Notes under the pieces: generated by a model | What the model saw: the letters and a program-made list of their open reading frames with translations, nothing else | Databases searched by the model: none | Told to the model about the DNA's origin: nothing | In this document: positions 1 through 7,560 of the stretch, piece after piece | Numbering within the stretch: the first letter of the stretch is position 1 | Layout: the number at the start of each line of letters is the position of its first letter | Assembly (NCBI GenBank): GCA_964420835.1 | Contig: CAYQUO010000004.1 | Coordinates: 1-64,000 of the forward strand | DNA from: CAYQUO01 sp964420835 | GTDB lineage: Bacteria; Chloroflexota; Anaerolineae; Anaerolineales; Anaerolineaceae | Length of the DNA stretch: 64,000 nucleotides | Direction of reading: 5' to 3' | Position numbers and translations under genes: made by a program

Positions 1-40
1 TCAAATGCGGCTTTGACCTCTCATATTTCTGCTTTCCCAT
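1..40 (-). CDS. tuf: Elongation factor Tu, N-terminal fragment cut by window edge
   Basis: Only the first 13 codons are inside the window. Read leftward from the ATG at 40-38 they give M-G-K-Q-K-Y-E-R-S-K-P-H-L, which matches the conserved start of bacterial EF-Tu (K-x-K-F/Y-E-R-T/S-K-P-H-V/L). EF-Tu is the cytoplasmic GTPase that carries aminoacyl-tRNA to the ribosome. A strong Shine-Dalgarno (AGGAGAGG, complement of 47-54) lies 6 nt before the start. Three tRNA genes lie directly upstream on the same strand, the classic tRNA-tufB arrangement of bacteria. The rest of the gene is to the left of the window. Confidence 0.85.
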   Translation of the reverse strand, partial: MGKQKYERSKPHL

Positions 41-87
41 GTTTGACCTCTCCTTTACTGTTCGTTCAAGGGGTGGGCGGCATTAAG

Positions 88-161
88 AGCCCTCAATGGG
101 ATTTGAACCCATGACCCCGTTCTTACCAAGAACGTGCTCTGCCAACTGAGCTATGAGGGCT
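88..161 (-). tRNA. tRNA-Thr (anticodon GGT)
   Basis: The reverse strand folds into a cloverleaf with acceptor stem GCCCTCA/TGAGGGC, a D-arm with AGCTCAGTTGG, anticodon stem CGTTC/GAACG and loop TTGGTAA (anticodon GGT), and a T-loop GGTTCAAATCC. No CCA is encoded. It is the third tRNA of a leftward cluster and lies about 48 nt before the tuf start codon, so it is probably cut out of the tuf transcript. Confidence 0.95.
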
Positions 162-208
162 TACCGTTCTATGATCCGCCTTGAGACGGTTGTTGGTCAT
201 TCGACCAG

Positions 209-291
209 TGGGCGGTGAAGGATTCGAACCTCCGAAGGCGCCTGCCAACTGATTTACAGTCAGTCCCCGTTGTCCACTTGGGTAACCGCCC
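209..291 (-). tRNA. tRNA-Tyr (anticodon GTA)
   Basis: Class II tRNA on the reverse strand with a long variable arm. The acceptor stem is GGGCGGT/ACCGCCC with discriminator A. The anticodon stem is ACTGA/TCAGT with loop CTGTAAA (anticodon GTA), and the T-arm contains GGTTCGAATCC. The 83-nt length suits tRNA-Tyr. It is the middle member of the Thr-Tyr-Thr-tuf cluster. Confidence 0.95.
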
Positions 292-363
292 GGACTCAAG
301 CCGTTGTCAGCCTGCCAGTGAGGTCATCCCATACGATAACCTCACATGCCAACTGGCAACCTG

Positions 364-435
364 AGCCGACGATGGGAATCGAACCCATAACCGGCCGCTT
401 ACAAGGCGGCTGCTCTGCCTTTGAGCTACGTCGGC
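364..435 (-). tRNA. tRNA-Thr (anticodon TGT)
   Basis: Reverse-strand cloverleaf with acceptor GCCGACG/CGTCGGC, anticodon stem GCCGC/GCGGC and loop CTTGTAA (anticodon TGT), and a T-loop GGTTCGATTCC. It is the promoter-proximal gene of the tRNA cluster. It reads ACA/ACG codons and complements the GGT isoacceptor 200 nt downstream. Confidence 0.95.
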
Positions 436-471
436 GCATTACATTGTTAAGTTGCTGTATCTAGAAACCGG

Positions 472-500
472 ATTATACCAAACCTGTTTCCGAATCGCAA
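472..500 (-). promoter_or_regulatory. Promoter of the tRNA-Thr/Tyr/Thr-tuf cluster
   Basis: On the reverse strand a TTGCGA -35 (complement of 495-500) is followed after exactly 17 nt by a consensus TATAAT -10 (complement of 472-477). The expected start, near 465, is about 30 nt before the mature tRNA-Thr(TGT). Confidence 0.75.
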
Positions 501-686
501 GACAACTGCCCTCACAACAGCAGGCGAGTCTATCAGATATCCATGGGGGAGTCAAGACGGGCTTGTGCACAGACTTGTATAAACGGGGCGAACTGGTAAC
601 AGTGTATTTGCCACTCCTGACCCCTTCTTCATAACCCCGCCTTAATTGGCAGGCAACAACCTCGCTGCCTTTCCAAGCGAATCAAG

Positions 687-692
687 TATAAT
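687..692 (+). promoter_or_regulatory. Consensus -10 box before the MBL-fold gene
   Basis: TATAAT lies 27 nt before the ATG at 719 and 13 nt before the GGAGG ribosome binding site (705-709). No good -35 is visible at the right distance. The stretch 436-686 between the tRNA cluster and this box shows no convincing gene. Confidence 0.5.
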
Positions 693-718
693 CGAACCGG
701 TATTGGAGGTTGTTCATT

Positions 719-1369
719 ATGGAAATCACCTGGTATGGGCATTCCTGTTTCCGCCTGGCAGAACGCAGCATGGCTTCAGTCGTAATCGACCCATTTGACC
801 ATCGGACGATTGGGTATGAGCCCCTGAAACTTAAAGCCGACATCCTCATCATCAGCCACGATGTGCCGGGGCACAACCATGTTGCTGCCGTCAAAGGTGA
901 CCCCCACCTCATCCAGGGACCGGGGGAGTATGAGATCGGCGGCGTCTTTATCACCGGTGTCCAGACCAATGGCTTTTCGGCAAAACGGGCCGACGAACCG
1001 CGCAACACCCTTTACTTGATTGATTACAACGGCATCAATGTCGTTCACCTCGGTGGCATTAACCGTGTTCCGACACAAACCGAAGTTGAGGACCTGGGTC
1101 CGGTAAATATTGCCATGGTCCCGGTTGGCGGCGGGGCAAGCCTTACCGCCGCCAAAGCCGCCGAGGTGGTCAGCCTGCTTGAACCGGGCATTGTCATTCC
1201 CATGCATTATGCCACCCCGGAAAGCAGCATCAAACTGGAACCGTTGGGGAAATTCCTTAAAGAGATGGGGTTAAACCAGGTGGAAACCCTGCCCAAACTG
1301 GAGATAAAAAGCGCGGGCTCCCTGCCTGAAGAAACCCGCGTCGTCGTGCTGGATTATCCGCACGGATAG
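719..1369 (+). CDS. MBL-fold metal-dependent hydrolase (UlaG/YtkL-like)
   Basis: A 216-residue cytoplasmic protein of the metallo-beta-lactamase fold. It opens with MEITWYGHSCFRL, the typical first strand of small UlaG/UPF0173-like MBL hydrolases, and has the GPGEYE and MHYATPE segments of that group. The usual HxHxDH metal motif is replaced by H-D-V-P-G-H-N-H (near residue 45), so metal binding may differ from the family norm. The ATG at 719 was chosen because GGAGG at 705-709 is well placed; a TTG 9 nt upstream would overlap that site. The substrate is unknown. A small conserved-looking ORF and mutY follow closely, so the three may be co-transcribed. Confidence 0.85.
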   Translation: MEITWYGHSCFRLAERSMASVVIDPFDHRTIGYEPLKLKADILIISHDVPGHNHVAAVKGDPHLIQGPGEYEIGGVFITGVQTNGFSAKRADEPRNTLYLIDYNGINVVHLGGINRVPTQTEVEDLGPVNIAMVPVGGGASLTAAKAAEVVSLLEPGIVIPMHYATPESSIKLEPLGKFLKEMGLNQVETLPKLEIKSAGSLPEETRVVVLDYPHG

Positions 1370-1377
1370 CGGCGGCC

Positions 1378-1680
1378 ATGGCAGTCAAGTTGATCATGAC
1401 CTGGAACATATCGCCTGAGCACGAACAGGAGTACTTCGAGTTCGTTGTGCGCGATTTTATTCCCGGTGTGCAACGACTGGGCGTCGAGTTGACCGATGCC
1501 TGGGCAACCGTTTACGGCCCTCACCCACAGATCCTTGTAGGCGCCATCCTGCCCACATTAAGGACAGCCCGGGAACTAATGGTTACGAAGGAATGGAAAA
1601 GCCTGAACGACCGCCTGCTGGAATATGTTAAGGATTATTCAGTAAAGATCGTCGAGGCACATGGCGGTTTCCAGTTTTGA
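1378..1680 (+). CDS. Small conserved-type protein, function unknown
   Basis: A 100-residue protein without signal peptide or membrane segment. It contains a motif-like stretch MTWNISPEHEQEYFEF, then a strand and helix pattern that suggests a dimeric alpha/beta barrel (NIPSNAP/ABM-like). That fold guess is inference from the pattern only. It lies 8 nt after the MBL gene, and its stop codon overlaps the TTG start of mutY (TTGA), which supports translation as part of one operon. I cannot assign a function. Confidence 0.7.
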   Translation: MAVKLIMTWNISPEHEQEYFEFVVRDFIPGVQRLGVELTDAWATVYGPHPQILVGAILPTLRTARELMVTKEWKSLNDRLLEYVKDYSVKIVEAHGGFQF

Positions 1681-2753
1681 ACGACAGAACCCGTAAACGG
1701 ATCGTTTCCTGTTTGCTATCCTGGTATGAACAGAACGCCCGCAGCCTGCCCTGGCGCGGCATCAGTGACCCGTACGCCATCTGGGTTTCCGAGGTCATGC
1801 TCCAGCAGACACGCATTGAAACCGTGATCCCTTATTACAGGCGCTGGCTGGCCACCTTTCCCACCTTGCAAAGCCTGGCACATGCCACCGAGGATGCCGT
1901 CCTTCACACCTGGGAAGGCCTGGGGTATTACAGCCGTGCCCGGAATTTTCAGGCTGCCGCCCGCCAGGTCCTTGATTGCCATGGCGGAAGGCTTCCGGAC
2001 ACGGTTGAAGAACTGAAAAAATTGCCCGGCGTTGGCAGGTATACTGCCGGGGCATTGGCTTCATTGATCCATGCAAAAGATGAACCGGCACTGGATGCCA
2101 ATGCCCGGAGGGTTTTGGCCAGGTTGATCGACCTCTCCATGCCCGCCAGTTCACCACAAGGGGAGGAGATCCTGTGGCAAGCCGCAAAACAACTGATACC
2201 TGCCGGGAGAGCCGGTGATTTTAATCAGGCTTTGATGGACCTGGGGTCGCTTGTTTGCACACCCCGGAACCCTGACTGCCCGAAATGCCCCCTGCAGCCC
2301 TTCTGTCGGGCGCGATCATTGGGCGTCCAGGATCAGCGCCCGGTTGGAACGAACAAGAAAAAAATTCCCCACATTACGGTGGCTGCAGCAGTCATCTTCA
2401 GCGATCAGGGCGTGCTGGTGGCCAGGCGTCCACCAAATGGGTTGCTCGGAGGGATGTGGGAATTCCCCGGCGGCAAGAAAGAAGAGGGTGAGACCCTTGA
2501 GCAGGCCTTAAGGCGTGAGATCATGGAAGAACTTGGAACAGACATCCATGTAGGCCGGGAATTGGGAAAATTCAACCATGCCTATACCCATTTCAGGGTC
2601 ACTTTACATGCCTTCCTGTGCGAGCAGGCAGGCCCGCAACCCCAGGCCCTCCAGGCCAGTGAACTGCGCTGGGTGAGACCGGATGAACTTGCCGGGCTGC
2701 CGATGGGAAAAATTGACCGACAGATCTCCCATCTAATCGTCAAATTAACCTAA
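1677..2753 (+). CDS. mutY: A/G-specific adenine DNA glycosylase
   Basis: MutY removes adenine mispaired with 8-oxoguanine in base excision repair. The 358-residue protein shows the full family layout: the catalytic Glu39 segment (EVMLQQTRI), the helix-hairpin-helix LPGVGRYTAG at 116-125, catalytic Asp140 (ALDANARRV), and the four-cysteine [4Fe-4S] loop C194-x6-C201-x2-C204-x5-C210. The C-terminal domain (about 230-350) keeps a complete Nudix box (G265 to G287, with REIMEELG), so it resembles an active MutT-type hydrolase fold rather than a degenerate MutY C-domain. The start is TTG at 1677, overlapping the previous stop codon. Translational coupling is likely. Confidence 0.95.
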   Translation: MNDRTRKRIVSCLLSWYEQNARSLPWRGISDPYAIWVSEVMLQQTRIETVIPYYRRWLATFPTLQSLAHATEDAVLHTWEGLGYYSRARNFQAAARQVLDCHGGRLPDTVEELKKLPGVGRYTAGALASLIHAKDEPALDANARRVLARLIDLSMPASSPQGEEILWQAAKQLIPAGRAGDFNQALMDLGSLVCTPRNPDCPKCPLQPFCRARSLGVQDQRPVGTNKKKIPHITVAAAVIFSDQGVLVARRPPNGLLGGMWEFPGGKKEEGETLEQALRREIMEELGTDIHVGRELGKFNHAYTHFRVTLHAFLCEQAGPQPQALQASELRWVRPDELAGLPMGKIDRQISHLIVKLT

Positions 2754-2813
2754 ACTATTGAATTTTGGCTGGAAGGAATGTATAGTTGAGAAGGGCACTC
2801 CCCCGGGCCGGCC

Positions 2814-3497
2814 ATGGATATTCAAGCGGAATATGAAAAGCAAAGGGAACGGATGGTCAGCGACCAGATCGAACGGCGCGGCCTTCATTCCCCCCGCCTG
2901 CTGAATGCCATTCGCCAGGTTCCCCGGCACATCTTCGTCCCACAGGAGAGCCGGGATCAGGCCTACATGGATGGCCCGCTTTCCATCGGCTGTGGTCAGA
3001 CCATCTCGCAGCCTTATATTGTGGCGTTAATGACCAGCCTGCTGGCTTTGGAAGGGAATGAAAACGTCCTGGAAGTGGGCACCGGTTCCGGCTATCAGGC
3101 AGCGATACTCGCCCACCTGGCTGCCACCGTTCACACGGTGGAAAGGATCGACACGCTGGCAAATCGCGCCCGTGAATCGTTAAACTCCCTGGGCTTGACA
3201 AACGTCCATGTGCACCTGGGGGATGGAACCACAGGCTGGCCGGAAAATGCCCCCTACCAGGGCATTTTGGTGACCGCCGCAGCCCCCGCTCCGCCCAAAC
3301 CCCTGCTGGACCAGCTTGCCCCTGGCGGGAAGTTGGTCATCCCGGTCGGGGGCCCGGGCCACCAGCAACTGGTGGTCTGGCAGCCTTCCGGCGCAGGTTT
3401 CACCAGCGAAGAAATCATCCCGGTTGCTTTTGTCCCGCTGCGCGGAGAACACGGCTGGAAGGATGAGGAATGGTCAGGCTACTACGGATCTCATTGA
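2814..3497 (+). CDS. pcm: Protein-L-isoaspartate O-methyltransferase
   Basis: This enzyme methylates L-isoaspartyl residues in aged proteins with S-adenosylmethionine and starts their repair. The 227-residue length is usual. The family block RHIFVP and the substrate segment IGCGQTISQPY are present, followed by the SAM-binding motif I VLEVGTGSGYQ (85-95) and the acidic motif HTVERI. The C-terminus LAPGGKLVIPVG is also typical. No strong ribosome binding site is visible before the ATG at 2814. The last 28 bases overlap the start of the downstream phosphoesterase gene, so the two are probably translated from one mRNA. Confidence 0.93.
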   Translation: MDIQAEYEKQRERMVSDQIERRGLHSPRLLNAIRQVPRHIFVPQESRDQAYMDGPLSIGCGQTISQPYIVALMTSLLALEGNENVLEVGTGSGYQAAILAHLAATVHTVERIDTLANRARESLNSLGLTNVHVHLGDGTTGWPENAPYQGILVTAAAPAPPKPLLDQLAPGGKLVIPVGGPGHQQLVVWQPSGAGFTSEEIIPVAFVPLRGEHGWKDEEWSGYYGSH

Positions 3498-4519
3498 TCT
3501 GCTTTGCAGCCTGCCTGCCTCTTCTGCAGGCCTCCTGCTCTCCCGCAACCTCCACCCATTCGCCAACCGCGACATCGTCTCCCATAGCGTCCTCCTCTCC
3601 ATCCGCTACGCCGTCACCAACTGCGACCAGCCAGCCATCAGCAACAGCCCTTCCTTCCCCAACTGCCACACCGGTTCCTCTTGTCCCAAACTTCAGCCAT
3701 GTCGTCTTCATCATTTTCGAGAACAAAGAGTTCGGGACAATCATCGGCAACCCGATCCTCCCGGCCTATAACCGCCTTGCGGTTGAGAATGTACTGCTCA
3801 GCGGGCATTACGCCATCATGCACCCCAGCCTGCCGAATTACCTGGCGCTTGTTGGCGGGGATACATTCGGCGTGACGAGCAATTACCCGCACGAAACGGT
3901 GGATGCACCGATCCTTATGGATTACATTGAAGCCTCCGGCCGCACCTGGAAGGCGTACCAGGAAAGCATGCCCGCTCCGTGTGGCACCGAGGATACGCTC
4001 GAATACGTTCAGAAACACAACCCGGTAATCCATTTCCGTTCCGTACGGGATAATGCCGAACGCTGCAACCGCAGCGTTGTTCCCCTGGACGATCTGTATG
4101 TGGACCAGCAAAAGGATTCTCTTCCGGATTATTCCTTTATCACTCCCAACCTCTGCCATTCAGCCCACGACACCTCGGTACGCCCCGAGGAATGCAGCCT
4201 GGCGGTGGTTGATGCCTGGCTTGCAAACCTGGTCCAGGACCTGCTCTCCTATGCCCCTCTCGCAGAAAGCGGCCTGATTGTCATCACCTGGGATGAAGGG
4301 CAGGGCGAACATACCTGCTGCGGGCTGGAAACAGGGGGAGGCCGCATCCCAACGGTCCTCATCTCAAGGCTGGCCAAAGCCCCCCTGCTGGATCCGACAC
4401 CTTACACGCACTATTCCCTGCTTCGCCTGCTGGCCGAAGCCTGGACCCTGCCCGCCCTGGGATACGCCGCAGATCCCGTCAAAGCCCCACTGATCCTGGA
4501 GCCGTGGATTTCAGAATGA
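3470..4519 (+). CDS. Secreted phosphoesterase-family lipoprotein (acid phosphatase type)
   Basis: A 349-residue exported protein. The N-terminus has a hydrophobic signal ending in a lipobox (LLQASC), then a roughly 45-residue Ser/Thr/Pro/Ala linker typical of surface lipoproteins. The catalytic part (about 72-340) begins HVVFIIFENKEFGTI and contains HPSLPNYLAL, NLCHSAHD and ITWDEG, the signature blocks of the phosphoesterase family (PF04185) that holds acid phosphatase AcpA and phospholipase C. By family knowledge it hydrolyses phosphate esters outside the membrane; the substrate cannot be told. The start overlaps pcm by 28 nt. Confidence 0.88.
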   Translation: MVRLLRISLICFAACLPLLQASCSPATSTHSPTATSSPIASSSPSATPSPTATSQPSATALPSPTATPVPLVPNFSHVVFIIFENKEFGTIIGNPILPAYNRLAVENVLLSGHYAIMHPSLPNYLALVGGDTFGVTSNYPHETVDAPILMDYIEASGRTWKAYQESMPAPCGTEDTLEYVQKHNPVIHFRSVRDNAERCNRSVVPLDDLYVDQQKDSLPDYSFITPNLCHSAHDTSVRPEECSLAVVDAWLANLVQDLLSYAPLAESGLIVITWDEGQGEHTCCGLETGGGRIPTVLISRLAKAPLLDPTPYTHYSLLRLLAEAWTLPALGYAADPVKAPLILEPWISE

Positions 4520-4563
4520 AGGGAAGGATTTGACCGCAGGTTGAGAGGAGGGCAATTACACAT

Positions 4564-4585
4564 CACCCTGCCATGCTGCAGGGTG
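4564..4585 (+). terminator. Hairpin after the phosphoesterase gene
   Basis: CACCCTGC at 4564-4571 pairs with GCAGGGTG at 4578-4585 around a 6-nt loop, between two converging genes. The T-run (CTTTTT, from about 4599) is separated from the stem, so a factor-independent terminator is plausible but not clean. Confidence 0.5.
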
Positions 4586-4641
4586 GGAAGCACCAGCTTT
4601 TTCGCCCGCACCAGAAAAACCCCCGCGGCTGAACCAGCCTT

Positions 4642-6285
4642 TCATTTGCCAATGCGGCTAACGGTTACAAACACTCGCGGCGATCGGTGCAACTCGGCGT
4701 ACAGGTAATTCCGTACCATCTTCTCCACCTCCTTTTGGAGGTTGTTTCCATTGCGGTTAACCCTGTCGATGATCTGCCGCCTTAGTTCATCGAAAAGGTG
4801 ATCATCGTCCCCCATTTGGGCAAAGCCCTGGCTCAGGATATCTGGTGTGGATAATAAACGTCCCTCATGATCCAAAACCAGTAGAATGACAATGAAACCT
4901 CCCTCGGCAAGGGCTTCCCTTTCCCTCATGATGCCGGTATCAACATCTCCCACGCCGGAGCCGTCCACATAAACCAGTGACCCCGGGTATTCCTCCCCTT
5001 TTTCGATGCGGTCGGGATGGATCTCCAAAACCTGGCCGTTCCGGATGACCGCAATATTTTCGGAAGGCACACCCACCCGCTCCGCCAGGAGCGCATGCTG
5101 CTTGAGATGGCGCAGTTCTCCATGGATTGGGATGAAATATTTTGGCCTTACCAGGTTAAGCATCAGTTTAAGTTCTTCCTGGCTGGCATGCCCGGAAACA
5201 TGAACGGGGGCAATGGCTTCATAGATCACATCCGCACCATGCTGAAAGAGCAGGTTGATGGTCCGGAAGACGTTTTCCTCATTGCCCGGGATTGGGTGCG
5301 CCGAAAGGACAACCGTGTCTCCCGGTTGAATGCCAAAAGCCCTGTAACTTCCGGTGGACAGCCGTCCAAGAATGGAGGAAGGCTCTCCCTGTGACCCGGT
5401 GCACATGATAACGACCTCATGGTCCGGCAAGTGGAGCGCCTGTTCCAGGCTCACCTGTACACCCTCCGGGATGTCCAGGTAGCCCAGTTTCTTGGCCATT
5501 TTTACATTGTCGATCATGCTTGTGCCGGCAAAGGCTACCCGGCGGTTGTGCCTGCAGGCAGCATGCACCACCTGCTGCATGCGCGAAACCAGGGATGCAA
5601 AACTGGCGATGATGATGCGACTCCTGGCATGTTGAAAAAGTTCCTCGAAGGCATCATCCACGATTTTTTCAGAGGGGGTCCAACCGGGCCGTTCCGAATT
5701 GGTGGAATCGGCGAAAAGCGCCAGCACCCCGCGTTGCGAGAATTCCGCCAAACGGGCGAAATCGCTCGGCCAGTTATCCACCGGGGTGTGGTCGAACTTG
5801 TAATCCCCTGTATGAACGATCAGGCCCGTGGGCGTTTCTATGCCCAGGCCGACTCCATCAGGAATTGAATGGCAAACATGGAAGAAGGTGACGAGAAAGG
5901 GGCCTATCTGGCGGGTTTCTCCCGCCTGCACGGTGTTCAAATTAACTTGGAACAGTCGGCTGTTGCGGGCCAGTTTTACCTCCAACAGGCCGCGGGTGAG
6001 CGGGGTGGCATAAATGGGGGCCTGCACCACCTCCAGCAGGTGATGAATGGATCCGATGTGATCTTCATGCCCGTGGGTGATGACGATGCCCGCCACCCGG
6101 CGGGGTTTTTCCTGAAAATAAGACAGGTTGGGGATGATGTAATCCACGCCGGGCATCGTGCTTTCAGGGAACATCATCCCTGAGTCGACGATCAGGTGCT
6201 CCTCCCCATATTGATACACCATCATATTTCGTCCAATTTCCCCCAACCCCCCCAGGGGAATGGCACGCACTGGAATTGATGTCAT
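4642..6285 (-). CDS. rnj: Ribonuclease J
   Basis: RNase J is a beta-CASP metallo-beta-lactamase nuclease that acts as endonuclease and 5'-3' exonuclease in mRNA decay and rRNA maturation. The 547-residue protein has the metal motif H71-G-H73-E-D75-H76, further ligand segments (CHSIPDGVG, HTGDYKFD), a beta-CASP domain with ADSTNSERPG, and the VHVSGHASQEE and IPIHGE motifs. The C-terminal third is the RNase J dimerisation/C-terminal domain. No second RNase J or RNase E gene is in the window. Ribosome binding site GGGTAG is weak. Confidence 0.95.
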   Translation of the reverse strand: MTSIPVRAIPLGGLGEIGRNMMVYQYGEEHLIVDSGMMFPESTMPGVDYIIPNLSYFQEKPRRVAGIVITHGHEDHIGSIHHLLEVVQAPIYATPLTRGLLEVKLARNSRLFQVNLNTVQAGETRQIGPFLVTFFHVCHSIPDGVGLGIETPTGLIVHTGDYKFDHTPVDNWPSDFARLAEFSQRGVLALFADSTNSERPGWTPSEKIVDDAFEELFQHARSRIIIASFASLVSRMQQVVHAACRHNRRVAFAGTSMIDNVKMAKKLGYLDIPEGVQVSLEQALHLPDHEVVIMCTGSQGEPSSILGRLSTGSYRAFGIQPGDTVVLSAHPIPGNEENVFRTINLLFQHGADVIYEAIAPVHVSGHASQEELKLMLNLVRPKYFIPIHGELRHLKQHALLAERVGVPSENIAVIRNGQVLEIHPDRIEKGEEYPGSLVYVDGSGVGDVDTGIMREREALAEGGFIVILLVLDHEGRLLSTPDILSQGFAQMGDDDHLFDELRRQIIDRVNRNGNNLQKEVEKMVRNYLYAELHRSPRVFVTVSRIGK

Positions 6286-6526
6286 AAACTACCCGCTTTT
6301 TTTCTTCGTTTTAACCATCGTTATTAATCATCATTAAAACACCCCGTGCCGATGGTTACAGCCGGGGTTGTCCTTCCAGTTCAAGTTTGCTCGTCAAATA
6401 AATCTGTTCCCCAAAATAATGACAAAAGACCCAAACCCCTGTCTCGTTCTTTTCCATCCAGCGTGTGGATTTTAACATTTTCCCACTGGTTTGTCAAAAA
6501 TCCCGCCCTGTTTCACTTGTTGTATG

Positions 6527-6748
6527 TCAGAAAATACTGCGGAGCATCAGGAGAAATCCGAGAACGATCAGGGGAATTCCGATCGCCACACCAATAATGG
6601 ACAGGCAGGCCACGATCCCGGTGATCACCATCACAAGACCCAGAATGACACCGATCAACCGGCCGGTTAAACCAAGCACCAGGGTGAGCAGTTTCCATAT
6701 TGCCCGCAACGGCCAAAGGAACCAAGGTATATGTCTTTTTTCTTTCAT
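6527..6748 (-). CDS. Small membrane protein, function unknown
   Basis: A 73-residue protein that starts MKEKRHIPWF and is then nearly all hydrophobic, with two to three membrane segments (LLTLVLGLTGRLIGVILGL, then VITGIVACLSIIGVAIGIP, then LIVLGFLLML). Gly-rich helices of this type occur in YqaE/Pmp3-like and phage-shock-like small proteins, but I do not recognise the family. The ATG at 6748 follows AAGAGGT with good spacing; a longer reading to 6808 lacks such a site. Confidence 0.65.
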   Translation of the reverse strand: MKEKRHIPWFLWPLRAIWKLLTLVLGLTGRLIGVILGLVMVITGIVACLSIIGVAIGIPLIVLGFLLMLRSIF

Positions 6749-6898
6749 CGCGACCTCTTTAGATAATATACGCAGGATCCAGGTATTGGGTTCAGCCGAA
6801 TCCGCCATCCTTGTTGGCTGGGGGATGGATACAGGTTATGATAGAATTATTTCACCTAATTTCTTGATCGATGATGAAAAATGCATCTTGTCAATTAA

Positions 6899-6927
6899 TT
6901 TTCACCACAGCATGCGCTGTTTATAAA
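6899..6927 (+). promoter_or_regulatory. Nitroreductase promoter with inverted repeat in the spacer
   Basis: TTTTCA (6899-6904) and TATAAA (6922-6927) are 17 nt apart. The spacer holds ACAGC-ATGC-GCTGT (6907-6920), an inverted repeat placed where a repressor would block RNA polymerase. Function of the repeat is inference. Confidence 0.45.
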
Positions 6928-6966
6928 GAGAGAAACACCCACAATCAATTCCAGGAGAGGTGAATC

Positions 6967-7476
6967 ATGGAACTAATGGAGGCTATCCTGACCCGACGGA
7001 GTATCCGCCACTTTAAGCCCGACCCCATACCGGAAGATCTGGTGAACAAACTCTTACAAGCAGCCATGCAGGCACCTTCTGCCGCCAATGCCCAGCCATG
7101 GCATTTCATAGTTATCGATGACCGGTTCCTTCTTGAGCAGGTAACCACCTTACACCCCGCTGCCGGATGCCTTCGCCTGGCCCCCATGGCAATACTGGTG
7201 TGCGGTGACAATCAACTGGAAAAACGGCCGGACCGCTATATCCTGGATTGTTCTGCTGCCACACAAAACATGCTGCTGGCCGCCCATGCACAGGGGCTAG
7301 GTGCGGTTTGGCTGGGAATCCACCCCGAGCACCTTCGGATCGAGAAGATATCGCGCATGCTGCACCTTCCTGCCCATGTACACCCTTTGGCCCTGGTGGC
7401 GGTTGGATACCCGGAACGAACTTTGGAGCCGGCAGATCGCTTCAAACCCGAAAGGGTTCATCACAATCGGTGGTAA
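6967..7476 (+). CDS. Nitroreductase family protein (FMN-dependent)
   Basis: A 169-residue oxidoreductase of the nitroreductase fold, which uses FMN and NAD(P)H to reduce nitro groups, flavins or quinones. The N-terminal RRSIRHFKPDPIPEDL and the following APSAANAQPWHF are the FMN-binding signatures, and GLGAVWLGIHPE and ALVAVGYPE are typical C-terminal blocks. It is short and has the common insertion with possible metal-ligand residues only in part. AGGAGAGG sits 6 nt before ATG. It is a single gene, ended by a terminator at 7502-7543. The physiological substrate is unknown. Confidence 0.9.
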   Translation: MELMEAILTRRSIRHFKPDPIPEDLVNKLLQAAMQAPSAANAQPWHFIVIDDRFLLEQVTTLHPAAGCLRLAPMAILVCGDNQLEKRPDRYILDCSAATQNMLLAAHAQGLGAVWLGIHPEHLRIEKISRMLHLPAHVHPLALVAVGYPERTLEPADRFKPERVHHNRW

Positions 7477-7501
7477 ACGTCATGCCACCTCGTGCGTAAC
7501 G

Positions 7502-7543
7502 ACAAGAACTGCCCGCAATCATGGAGCAGCTCTTGTTTTTTTT
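7502..7543 (+). terminator. Factor-independent terminator after the nitroreductase gene
   Basis: ACAAGA-A-CTGC pairs with GCAG-C-TCTTGT (one mismatch) and runs directly into eight T residues. Confidence 0.7.
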
Positions 7544-7560
7544 ACCCCAGCCCTGACATT

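Noticed and set aside
270..464. Forward ORF of 64 codons
   Set aside because: It runs across two tRNA genes that fold perfectly on the other strand.
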